The notes under the pieces: generated by a model
Told to the model about the DNA's origin: nothing
Seen by the model: only the letters and a program-made list of their open reading frames with translations
Database searches by the model: none
Source: Gryganskiella cystojenkinii
Taxonomy: Eukaryota > Mortierellomycota > Mortierellomycetes > Mortierellales > Mortierellaceae
Assembly (NCBI GenBank): GCA_015852425.1
Contig: JAAAIG010000006.1
Coordinates: 46,120 to 110,119, forward strand
Reading direction: 5' to 3'
Length of the DNA: 64,000 nt
Position numbers and translations under genes: made by a program
Shown here: one piece after another, positions 20,752 to 32,300 of the stretch
How positions within the stretch are numbered: the first letter of the stretch is position 1
Layout: every line of letters begins with the position of its first letter

Positions 20752-22414
20752 ATGGCAAGCACGACACAATATCAAAATCGACGACCAGATTCTGTCGGGA
20801 GCTTCAACGATAGTGATGAACCCCTTTCAAACACACCTCAACGCAGAGTCACCGTCCGTTCTGTCCGCTCCCTTCGAGGCACACTCCCGACCAACAATGG
20901 TGTCGTCCTGGGTACAGGTCCTCATGCTGATCGGGAAGCCTTGACGTTTCTTCAGTGTCTAAAGACCATCCTGTTTGCGACAAAGATCAACGTCCTGTTG
21001 GTTTTTATTCCTCTGGGTATCATCGCGGACAAACTTCACTGGCCACCACTCGCAGTCTTTATACTTAACTTTATCGCTATCATACCCCTGGCTAAACGTA
21101 AGGAATAAGAAGTGACACGTACTGCAGGAACAAGTCGCAGTGGTGTTGCTGATCTGCATGACTCGCAGAAGATTGTTTCTCCACAGTCGTACAAACGATC
21201 GCACAGACCAAGAGTCTAATTTTTTTCCACCACTCTTTCGTGAATAGTTCTAGGGTACGCGACAGAAGAGATCTCAATGCGACTGGGAGAGGTAAAAAAA
21301 AACCTTCCGCAATTGGTCGGTGCACAATTTTTTGCGGATCCACTCACACCGATCTCTCAAACACCTCAATTTTCTTTCTCACGCGCATTAGAATCTCGGT
21401 GCTTTGTTGAATGCCTCGTTTGGAAACGCAGTCGAGTTGATCCTATCCATCGTTGCACTCAAGGAAGGCAAGATTGCTGTCGTCCAAGCATCCGTCTTGG
21501 GGTCCGTTCTCTCCAATCTTCTCCTGGTAAAGTGTGAAACAATGGTGATGGAGAAAAGAAGTCGTGAACGGAAAAAAATTGGCCAAAAAAAAAAAGACAA
21601 GTACTAATTATGCAGTAAGCTCCCTTTTTTTTCTTTGCCTTTGGGCCATCCCGTTCGTTTTTAGGTCTTGGGTTTCTGTTTCATTTGCGGTGGATACAAG
21701 TACTCTTCCCAAAAGTTTAATATCACGGCTGCTCAGACTTCATCAAGTCTACTCTCCCTCGCCTGTATGTCACTCTTGATCCCCGCCGCGTTTGTCGCCT
21801 CTGCGAGTGGGATCGACCAGACTGCAAATATCAAACACCTCAGTTACGGAACCTCGATCATCCTCTTGATTGTCTATGTCCTATACCTGTTCTTCCAGCT
21901 CAAGACCCACACACACTTGTACGCATCCGAGAACGAGGAGGAGGAGGTACCTGTGCTGCCCCTTTGGCTCGGGATCGCGATGCTGTTGGTCGTGACGCTC
22001 ATAGTCGCGTTCTGTGCAGAGTACCTGGTTGATGCGATTGAACCTGTGGCTGCACAGGCAAATATCTCAGAGGTCTTTATTGGCATCATTCTCCTCCCCA
22101 TCGTCGGTAACGCGGCCGAGCATGTAACCGCTGTTTCGGTGGCGATGAAGAACAAGATGGATTTGGCGATCGGAGTCGCAGTCGGTTCCTCGATGCAAAT
22201 CGCATTGTTTGTAACACCTTTAATGGTCATTATCGGATGGATCATTGGTCAGCCCATGACGTTGTTCTTTCACACGTTCGAGACCTGCGTGATGTTTGTG
22301 TCGGTCCTGATTGTGAATTACTTGATTCAGGATGGCGAGTCCAACTGGTTGGAGGGTGTCATGTTGTTGAGTACGTATGTGATCATTGCCATTGCTTTTT
22401 ACTTTTATCCATAA
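20752..22414 (+). CDS. VCX1: Vacuolar Ca2+/H+ exchanger, CAX family
   Basis: Moves cytosolic Ca2+ into the vacuole against the proton gradient. Four exons: 20752-21097, 21248-21291, 21392-21526 and 21665-22414; 424 residues, typical for the family. A disordered N-terminus of about 60 residues precedes the membrane core. The two ion-binding repeats are present: [19 protein letters not shown] (c-1) and [20 protein letters not shown] (c-2). About eleven hydrophobic segments are seen, with an acidic loop ENEEEEV between the halves at about residues 258-264. The 44-base second exon ([15 protein letters not shown]) fits the family's first half exactly, which supports the borders. Divergent to ASH2. 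Confidence 0.95.
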
Positions 22415-22566
22415 AGCCGAAAAATGGCTTGCCTGTTTTTTTCTTCGATCCCACCAAGGAGTTTTTCAAAAATGGAGGACAATGATATGAAATTATAGTG
22501 TTATATGGTATAATATGAGTTGTTGTTATCTTTGTCGCTATATTATCCTGATGGAGGGGAGTGACC

Positions 22567-23340
22567 TTACTGGTCCTTCAAGTCCACTTTCCAGGTCAAT
22601 GTCAGCTTGGCGACCGTCTCAAAAGCAGCATTCTTGATCAAGACCTCATTGACGAGTTCCTTGATCTCCCGATCCTTAATGGGTGAAATCACTGAGCTTG
22701 CGGTCAACAATCCTCGTGAAACCTTGATGTACTACAAGAAGAGACGGACAGACAAAAAAAATTAGATCCAGGATCAAGGAATTGTAGAGTGTCTTCATGG
22801 ATAAAAGCAAAAGCTAAAGTTGAGGCTTTTTTTTTTTACCTCGGCATTGATGTTGGTGAGGATGGCACGGTCCTTCTTCCCGAGCAGAGTAAACACAGAA
22901 AGACCTCCAACAGTCTCTCCAAAGGTGATAAGAGCAGCGGCATGCACGCAACGGAAGGGGTTTGAAATCTCTTTCGTCTCCTATAGTTTTCAAAAAAGAA
23001 AAAGAATGCTCGGGTCAGAAATTTGTTTATGGAGCTGATGGTGCTGCATTATCGTTAATCTCTTTCATCCTGTTACAGATATTTTTACCTTCATGACACC
23101 ACAAGCCTTGCCCTTGCGAAGTTCAGTGATGCGAAAGTTGATCGACTTGGAGTAAGGGTTTGCAAATCCGACGACTGTGGAAAAGATCCAAGCGCGCAGA
23201 CGGATAGGCAAGAGTCCGACGTTGTTGAGCGCATCCCAGATCTGAAGAGGGTCTCTCAGAGATCCGAGTTTTTTGGCAATAAAGGAGATAGCGACGGCAA
23301 CGACGATCAGCAGACCGATCAAGAACCCCAGGAAGCTCAT
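22567..23340 (-). CDS. DUF4442-like small protein of hotdog/thioesterase type with N-terminal membrane anchor
   Basis: Three exons: 23340-23089, 22980-22840 and 22731-22567; 185 residues. The N-terminus MSFLGFLIGLLIVVAVAISF is one membrane helix. The remainder has the layout of the fungal DUF4442/PaaI-thioesterase-like group: a FRITELRKGKACGVMK strand, an NPFRCVHAAALITFGETVGG helix with His and Glu, a DRAILTNINAEYIKVSRG strand and C-terminal strands. No substrate can be inferred. The family assignment is from memory of this layout, so moderate confidence. CT-rich sequence on the coding strand lies upstream. Confidence 0.75.
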
Positions 23341-24590
23341 TCTTGTTATGTTGTTATACGTGATTTGCTTATTGTTGACTAAAAATTGTTGTGAAAACAG
23401 GGACGTTGAACGTGTTAAACAATGCGAACCTCTTTTTTTTTTTCCTCTTTGTGCAGCTTGATACAAGTATGGTTCGATGATGCGATGACGGTCCAGTATG
23501 GTTGAATATCAAGAGCGTTTTTTTTGCCCAGACCAACACACTTTGAGGATCGACGCGAACGTTGAAGGTGTTCAATACTTACCGAGATGTACTAAAAAAG
23601 TCTAGCTTGTGGAACGGTGAAATGAGAAAGAAACAAGGTCTGGATCAGATGAGAAGGGTAAAGATGAGAAACTGACGATGAAAATTGAGGATGAAAGGAG
23701 CGAGAAGGGACGAGGATGGAGAAAGAGGAGCAGATGCGGAGTGAAAAGAGTGAAGAAGGCAGAATGCGAATTGAATTGGACAAAAAAAAAGAGAAAAAAA
23801 AAAAGATGAAGTCTGAAAATGAACCGTTGACACAAAGAAGGTCGACATTCGACTCGAAAGCACGTGCTGCGCCGGTCTTTGTAATATTTTTTTTTTTTTC
23901 CTCCTTTTCGTGCTCTCCGCAAAAAAAAAAAAAAAAACATTAATTCATTTCATTTGCCACCACAGGCCAAGGCCGTGCACTCTCGTCTGATCAGCGTGAA
24001 TTTGTATCTGGTTGATGCACAGCTCGAACATGTGCTTGCCCTGTTGTCTATTTTTCTGACAAAGCTACACATGACATGAGAGTCGTTTCAGCTCAAGGGA
24101 TACAGGAATTATTGGTTTGGTTTTATGAAGTGTTGACATGTATGTGCAGGGCGACAACAATGAGTGTGACTATGTTAGGGGGAATAAGTGTTTGGGTATA
24201 TGAGTGTTTAAAAGTGGGTGTTGTCCCAGTTCTTAGAACGAATTTGAAGGGAACGAGAGTGGATCTCAGTAGATAGTGGATCAGGTTTTTGGACAAAAAA
24301 AAGTGTGTGTATCCAGCTGCAAAGACTAGAACAAACGACAAAAAAAGCAACTATGTCTAAGACATTCATGCATGTCATTCAACTTTGTTCCACTTTGGGG
24401 AAGTACTCTCTGGCGGTGGCCAAAGTAAAAGAGGACCTTTGCGGATTTTTTTTTTTTTTTTTTTTTGTTGTTGTTGTGGGTGGGTCATCGACCGGAGCTG
24501 GGAATCAGTGACGATCCGATAATTTATCCCATCGATGCTGTACAAGGGTGACCACGACGTCCAAGATGAAAGCTACTTGACCTCTTCTCC
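23341..24590. other. Region without a recognised gene between two minus-strand genes
   Basis: 1.25 kb. It holds the leader of the DUF4442-like gene with a purine-rich plus strand (23600-23830; CT-rich on the coding strand), A-runs near 23924-23938 and a T18 run near 24449-24466. Open frames here are low complexity and unconvincing. Confidence 0.45.
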
Positions 24591-25481
24591 TCATCCGGAT
24601 TCAATCAACTCTCCTCTCGGAGGGATCGGTGTTAAAACTCCTTGGACGATGCGGATACTGGCTGTGAGCATTGAGGGCTCAACATCGTAATGCTCCTTGA
24701 ACCGACCGAAATAGGGCTGACCGTCACAATATTCGTTCGAGTAAAACTCAAAGGAATGGTTTCGGGATCCGACAAAGGACTCTATGACGAGAGGGGTTTG
24801 AAGCGGGATACAACCGCATCCTTTCACAATCGTGCCTTGGTCCTTGAACGAGGGTTTACGAAAGAGTCGGACAATACCGATTTCTGGGATGAACGACGTT
24901 GGCAATGTGGGAGATATGTCGATCTTGCAGCTGGCAATGACCTCCTCAGGAGTATTCCCTAGTGGGATTGAGGGTTCGGTGTAACTGCACCCATGGACGC
25001 CATTCCTGCCATAAGAGGAGACTGAACTTGTGGGCTTGGGTTGTTTGTGATCGGAGAAACTATCGGAAGAAGTGGACGCTTGGGTATTGGCTGGTAATGG
25101 CGCACATCTGCTGGGGGTGGAAGTAGTGGTGATGGGAACAATTTTGACAGGTCGCTCTGGTTCCTCGCGCGGCAGACGAACGACCAAGGGGAGAAGGATG
25201 TTGGGTATCCGGGGAATTGGAGGGAATAGGTTGACAGAAGTTGGAGTGGGGTCTGGATCGATCAAGAGACGGGAGAAGATGGACGAGCCTTCCTTTACGT
25301 CGTCGTCGCCGTTGTCGTCGTCATCGCGCTTGGCAAGAGAGGGTGTAGAGGCGGTGGGTGTGGGTTGAAGATGTTTTGAAAGCGTGGCAAGAGAGGATGA
25401 AGAGGGATCGACAGGAGCAGAAGCGACAATGTGGAGAACTAGGATTGATAGGCAGGTCCACAAGAATGTTTTCCTAGCCAT
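24591..25481 (-). CDS. Secreted protein, possibly with a beta/gamma-crystallin-like C-terminal domain
   Basis: Single exon, 296 residues. A clear signal peptide (MARKTFLWTCLSILVLHIVASA) leads to a Ser/Pro/Thr-rich pro-like region. A Lys-Arg at SLAKRDDDD (about residue 52) could be a Kex2 site. A Pro-rich linker follows, then a Cys-containing domain from about residue 165. That domain has EIGIVRLFRKPSFKDQG, GCGCIPL and SFEFYSNEYCDGQPYFGRF. This pattern (short strands, aromatic-Glu-Phe-Tyr corner, Gly-turn) resembles beta/gamma-crystallin repeats; this is a suggestion from pattern only. It is probably exported to the cell wall or medium. Confidence 0.75.
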   Translation of the reverse strand: MARKTFLWTCLSILVLHIVASAPVDPSSSSLATLSKHLQPTPTASTPSLAKRDDDDNGDDDVKEGSSIFSRLLIDPDPTPTSVNLFPPIPRIPNILLPLVVRLPREEPERPVKIVPITTTSTPSRCAPLPANTQASTSSDSFSDHKQPKPTSSVSSYGRNGVHGCSYTEPSIPLGNTPEEVIASCKIDISPTLPTSFIPEIGIVRLFRKPSFKDQGTIVKGCGCIPLQTPLVIESFVGSRNHSFEFYSNEYCDGQPYFGRFKEHYDVEPSMLTASIRIVQGVLTPIPPRGELIESG

Positions 25482-26358
25482 ATTATGGCAGATTGAGAAG
25501 GAGAGGAGAGAGAGAGAGATGTAGGATCTTTGCCGTAAAACAATGGTGGGAAAAGGTGAAAGAAGATATGAGAAAGGATGGGAGTAGATATGAATAAAAA
25601 GTCAAAGATAGATGAAAGAGAGAGAAGGGAAAGAAAAAAAAAAATGAAAAAAGAAAAAAAAGTTCAAAAATAGGGCCACGCAGACCATGATGTGATGGGA
25701 TGTCAGACCTTGCCAGTCGTTTGTCCGCCCTGAAAGAAAGTCGTTGTTTGAAGTGATGTCTCGGCCATGGGGTCGACTGAAATAATGCGCGTCATAGTGT
25801 GATCATGGTGGGGCTAGAGAGTGTTTCTATGAGAACAGAACAGAAGAAGGACAAGAAAGAAGAACAGACGACCGAGACTGGACCCACTTTCTGCAAAAGA
25901 GCATCGCGACAAAGACAAGGAACCGGGAAAATGTGTCAAAGAGAGCTTGTCATTCAAAGTTAAAAGTGACAGTTTGGTGGCAAACTTGAAAGAGCGTGAA
26001 AGATATGAAGAAGAGGTACTCGAAAAAAAGAAAAAGGCAGTCACTCTTCCCTTTCCCCCTTTGTGAGGTGGCACCTTCACAAGCGAACACATCCCATTCT
26101 CATCCTCCATTTTTCTCTTTCTACACACTCCTTCTGCCAAAGCATACAAGTCATTCTCCCATCCCTCGACTCGTCCCCTTTCTCCCTCAACGTTGTCCAA
26201 CAGTGCAAATCAATCCAATCCTCATTCCTATGCCGTCCCTGTTGGCTCTCTCTGCCCTGTAAAATCTATTTTTTTTTTTCCTTCTTGCTCACACTGTCTC
26301 ATCTCCACCTCCCCCGGACATACAAAAAGACTTGATTACTTTCTCCGAGCTCTCCGTC
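25482..26358. other. Divergent region between the secreted protein and the capping enzyme
   Basis: No gene recognised. The plus strand is purine-rich at 25490-25670 (CT-rich leader for the minus gene) and pyrimidine-rich at 26090-26330 (leader of the plus gene). Confidence 0.5.
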
Positions 26359-29300
26359 ATGTCAATGACCCCGCGGGCGGCAACACCACAGACACCATCA
26401 GAGCTTGGCGTCCCGATCGATCCCGCCTTCTGCAAGGTCCTTCAGGCCCGCATCCGTTCTCTCCTGCAAGCAAAAGCCGAAGGGTGCGTTTCTTTTTTAT
26501 TTTTTATTTTTGTCACGTTGATGGATCGTTTTTCTCTTTTTATTGCCGAGAGCGAGAGAGGGAGAGAGAGAACGAGAGCAGAGACACGTCCAGTTCGCGA
26601 GATGGATTTGTTTGTTTCTTTTTTCAATGAATAGCTATCCATGTCAGGACTGGGAAAACAGCACGGGGATCAATCGCGTCTTTTTTTGGTGGGACAGGCA
26701 ACACACAATCACCACACTTTTGCAGGACAGTACCACAGGGGGTCGAGACAGGGAACCCATTGGGAAACAGCCAATCAGTGGAGAGATCATCATCAAACAA
26801 AGAGAACGACATGGACCTCTTTTCAGACCACCAGTGTCTTTTAACTGCAGCACAAGCAATAGAGGATGGTGGCGGGGGGTCTTTCACTCGCGACACAGCC
26901 GAACAACAAAGAGAACAGACGACATGAAACGCGCTTGACGTCAAGGCGCTGTTTCTTTTATATCACTTTGACTACAGCCTCTTTCTCTCTCCTTGGAACC
27001 ATTTCCTTTTATTAACCTTCATCCTCACCACAATAGGTTTCCAGGATCATACCCCACACCATTCGAACCCTCACATCTACAGCTACTCGCAAATGAAGAA
27101 TTCTTTGTCACGGAAAAGGTTGCAGGAGTACGGTACATGCTCCTCAGCACCATCACGCCCAAAGGACCAGCGTGCTTTCTGGCAAGTCTTTTACAACACG
27201 TCTTTAAACGGGACAAAACGAACAGAGGAAGAGGAACCCTTTGTGTGGACAAAGATCGCGTTTGACTCTAACCCCCGAAAGAATTATTTTCTCTTTTGTT
27301 TTGGACTCTCGACCTGGACTCTGTAATTTAGATTGACCGCCACTTTCAAATATCATTTGTACCCAATCTTCTTCTCCCTCTCCGAGACAACCCAACCAAG
27401 TATCAAAACGAGACCTTGCTGGATGGAGAACTGGTTACCGAGGGTGAAGGGAGCAAGGTCAGGAAGTAGCCCTTGCCTGTCATGAATCCACTTTGTCGAG
27501 CCTCTTGTCCTTTTTTATCAACTCTTTTTTTTTTTTTTTNNNNNNNNNTTTTTTGGGTGACAAAATAGAAGACAATTCGCTTCCTGGTATTCGATCTCAT
27601 GGTTCTGAATGGCGCGCCTGTCACGCAACGATCCTACAGCACCCGGTTAGGGGTACGTCCGTGACTGCATGCTTGTCGGAATGCCAGACGACTTGACATG
27701 TGGAAATAACACAGCTCACTCACCATTCTCTTTTCATATTTTTACTGTCATAGATGATGGATCAAGATATACTTGGTGTTCAGGCAGCAAAATCAGTGGA
27801 GACGAAATCAAAGGAGCCATTCACGTAAGGACCAGCACGCGGGCTGAAACTCTTGACCCTTTTTTTCGGCATCGATCGCAGTTTCGTTATTCTCTTTTAA
27901 TAATGTCTATCTTACCGGATCTTTCCTCATAGAATCGAGCGCAAGACGATGCAGCGATCCTATGGATTGAATATAATCTTGTCCAACAGTAAACGACACA
28001 AGCATGGAGGAGAGGGCCTGATATTTGTGCCCGTAAAGCAAGCCTACATCTCTGGAGTCAGTCCTAAACTGTAAGAATATGACCTTTGGTTAAAAAAAAC
28101 AACAACAACAAGAAAAACAAGAACAAGAACAAGAGCAACAACAACACTGAATAGGCTATCGGTCGATCGCTAACGGCCGTGGCTCTTACTTCTTTTTTCT
28201 TCTTGAATAGTCTCAAATGGAAATCGCTTACCACCGCACAGTTCCAAATCAAGGTTACGTTCAGCAGGGAACGAAAGCCTCTTTACTGCATACATGTCAA
28301 GCAAGGACCGACGGCGACAAAGTTCTACGACTATGTGACGCCGGAGCCAGCTTTGGCAACAGAGTAGGTGCTAAAAGTTCTCTGTTCTTTTATGAGTTTA
28401 TGTCTCAAAATAGATCTACTCTCCAAGCTCATGCTCGTCGTATTTTTCTGACAATGAATTTTCTCTAGGTGGCACACGACCTCGCCGGATGGGAAAAACG
28501 CCGAGTTCTGGTATGTATTGGGGCAGGGGATTCACTACTGTCACTCATGTCCATCAGAGCTGGATTTAACTCTTCTTTTCAAAACAAACGACTAGGTGGG
28601 ATGCAAATTGGATGACCCAAATGTTCGAAAAGGGTTATGGACTGGAGACACGGCAAGGTGGTTGGCGCTACTACAGAACACGTGAAGACAAAAAGGATGT
28701 CGACGATGAGGCAACTCTGCTAGCAATCGTTAAAGGAATGGAAAACACTGTAACAAAAGTTCAGGTTCGTGGATTTACTTCGCTTCCTAAGACTCGAGAC
28801 ATCCCGCGCATGCCATGCATGCCGTGCATCGATCTCTTCTGACTCTTTTTCTCTTGCTCGATTTCTTCAACTTTTAGCTCGAGGGCGAAATAGATCATAT
28901 TCGGACGCAGTGGAAGTGCAGAGAAGCCGGAGGGTCTGCAAACGGAAATTCAGCCCATCCATCGCAACGTCCATCAATGAAGCCTCTGACCATCAATAAC
29001 AGCATCAGGTATTGTCACTCAAGTTCCCCGACTTGTGGATTTTCGCATGCAGGCATTACTTGTGGTTTGCTAATATCCCGCTTTGATACTTTTATTAGTC
29101 ATCCTGAGAACCACCCCCCACTGATGACACCGGCACTAAGCTCACATTATCTGCAATCACCATCTGTGGCTGGCCACTCAGGATCACACGGTTACTTTTC
29201 AAAGAGAGATCGAGAGCGTAAGCATTCCATGGATGACCATACCTCATTAAGCTCGTCGCCATTGTCGGCCAGTGCAACGTTTTCGCATCCCTTGCCTCCG

Positions 29301-32300
29301 AAACCTCAACCTCGACCGAGGCAGCTGTCCATTGACCAGTCAAACCAATCCTTGTCCGCGGGATCAGCATCTTCAAAAAGTGCGGAACCAGAACGGGGTA
29401 CGAGTGAATCCTCAGTAGCGTCATCCGTGGAATCTTCCAGCACGGAAAGCAAAGGCACTATACCATCATCGTCGCAGTCTCCATCAACTTCTGCTGGACT
29501 GTCAACTATAAAAAGCGCGCCAAAGCTTTCTCAGGTTCCATCTCATCTGCAACCGATCAAATCTTGGATGACGACGTCCCCGCCTCATCGACCTCCTCCA
29601 ATCGATAAGTCGGCTAAACCATCACCAGAATCCAATCCACGGGGAGGTTCAACTTCAAGAAAGAGTTCTATGGGCGGTTTGGGTTTGATCAAGGAGATTT
29701 CATCGCCTGGATCTTCGAAAGCTGGCGCTACAGCCGGCTCATCAAGATCGTCATCGCCTAATCGAGGATCTTCAGTATCACAGGAGGACCTCCCTCAAAC
29801 ACCTACGCCTGCACAGACGCCTACATCTGCTGCGACGGCACCACCTCTGCCAGCAACCGTGGTAATACCTCAGCTTTCCACTATCAGCCTGCCTCGAACA
29901 AGTCTCGCACATTCTACCACGGTGGAGGACACCGAAGATGTAAAGATGGAAGACAAAGCGGATGGTGGCGAGCAATATGTCAAGACGGAGGAAATGAAGA
30001 GCCCCAAGTTGCTGTCACAGCCTCTGCTGATCGATGATGGAGAGGCCAGACCATCACCAATTCTTGGTAAACGCACGGTCGGATCTCCTGCTGCAGACGG
30101 ATCGTCGGGCGACTCTGTTGCCAGACGAAGGAAACTGTCTGATGGATTCCACCCCTCGCCAAAAACTGAATCGATGGTGTCTAAGCTGGACACGCTCCAT
30201 ATTGTCAACACTCCAACAATATCCCAGTCTTCAGAGCTTTTGACTTTGCCGTTAACCACAGAACCTCAGAACGTGAAATCGACTGGTAGTCAAGCCTCAA
30301 ACGCCGCAATGGACGACCCTTTAACTCTGCCTGAAAGTGAGCATTCACAAAACTCAACTCAAAATCCTACGCCAATCGACCCCCACAAAGTGAGACCGGG
30401 GCATGAGCGGAATGGACTAATACCGCAGACTAATGAAGTACCAGAGCCTCTCACGGAGGGTCAGGATGTCAAAATGGAAGAGAAAGCCAGCTCCAGTGTT
30501 GCATGTCAGGATACGGCTGAAGCTATGGAGCTGGACCTTGCTCCGGAAATCAAGGCTGAACCTCCCACAGCCCTGTTCGAACCCACGGACCAAGAGAAAC
30601 AGCAGGCCATGGCGCGCGCTCGAGCCCTCGCGGCGTTCAAGGTGCAGCAACAGCTGGAGAGTCAACAGGCGAAGGAACGAAAGTTGCAGGAGGATATCGA
30701 GAACTTCAAGGAAAAATCGCGTGTACGCAAGGAAAAGGCCGAGAAGCGAAGAGTTCAGGAAGCAATGGAAGTCCAGGTGCAGGATCGCCGTGCTCAGCCA
30801 GTGCGCCAGATCAATCAGCAACAGCAACAGCAGCGTGCCATGTCTTCGCCTCAGGAGCAGCGCCAGACATATGTGACTCGTGGACAATCCCGAGCTGTTG
30901 CCCGACCAGAGTCCAATCCAAGTGGCCTAAACAGTCCCAAACCAAACATGCGTTCGCTACCTCAGGGTGTTTCCGCTAAGGAGCAACGCAATTCACCTCG
31001 ACTGTCATTGTCAGAGCCGCAGGCGGCCCCGATCGCACAGCCCGCAAAGAGAGAATCAGTGCAGGAGGAAGGATCAGAGGACTCTCGACAAGTGGGACGA
31101 CAAGGTTCTCAGCTGTTGCGTCCCGAGGAGGAGGCGCCGCGCGGTCACAGGAGAGTCACCTCGATGGACTTTCAGCCACGTTCGACCGGGTCTCTTGGTG
31201 CTATGCGTCGTGATACAGCCTCTGGTCAGGAAAACATTGATGGTCAGTATGGTCATCCACTTCGCAAGCGTTTGGATTATGGTCACCATGGTGAACCTAA
31301 CCATAGACGTTCTCATTCTGACGTTGGTGTCTTTTACATGCCTGCTCGTGTTGCTATTCCTCATCCTCCACCTACTTCAGGCACCCTATTTCCAGGAGCG
31401 CAGTCAGACGTCCGCCTTTCTTCAGCTGGTCTTAATGGGGCCTCGATGCAACCACAACAACATCAACAACAGCACATCTTACAGCGAGATGGTGGAGCTG
31501 CATATCTTCAATCTTCTGGTGGACAAGAAACAAGAAACGACTTTGCCCCCAAGCCGACTCCAGTTAAGCGCGAATCGAAGACGAGACTGCAGTTTATTCT
31601 TAACGACGATCCGCCAAGTCCAGAGAGTAGCCATGGAGATGAAGTGTTTGAACGTCAAGCGTCACCGGAGGCGCCAGCATGGATTCAACAACACCCTGGA
31701 GGCGACCGACGCTTATGGACAGATGGCCCTGTAGCCGGACTTTCACATGGCTCGCAGTTTCCTGCACAAGGAGGGTATTCTCAACGTGATCAAGTCTCTG
31801 TTGGATCTGAGCATGAGCGGTTCCCTCCTGCAGCCGATATGACGTTGGGCCGTCGTCCATCATCGAAAAAGCCCAAGCCAGTTCCAGCACTGATTCGAGG
31901 TAACGAGCATCCGACACCAGGTGCATTCGAATATCAAGGACGTCCGTCTCAAGGAGAGATTGTGCCAGTTCCACCGCCTTCTGAGCGCTGGCAGCAACAG
32001 CAACTACAACAACAACAACACTCTCACCCGTCTCATATTCAACACCCTGCTAACCCTCAAGGGCCACCGGTCTCCATGGTCCATGCTCAAGGCATGACGA
32101 GGAGGATGCCGGCTGAAGGACTGAGCGGACCTCCCCAACAGCCTGCTGGAATGTCAAGCCGCGATTCGTTTCAGGGAATGGACCAAGCTCATCATGGCCT
32201 TCTCGTAGCCCGATCGACTTCATCCTTGGATCCTCATGCAGTACCTGCCAATGGACCAGGACCAATTCAAAAGCGACCGCAACGGGCAACCCATTCTCGA

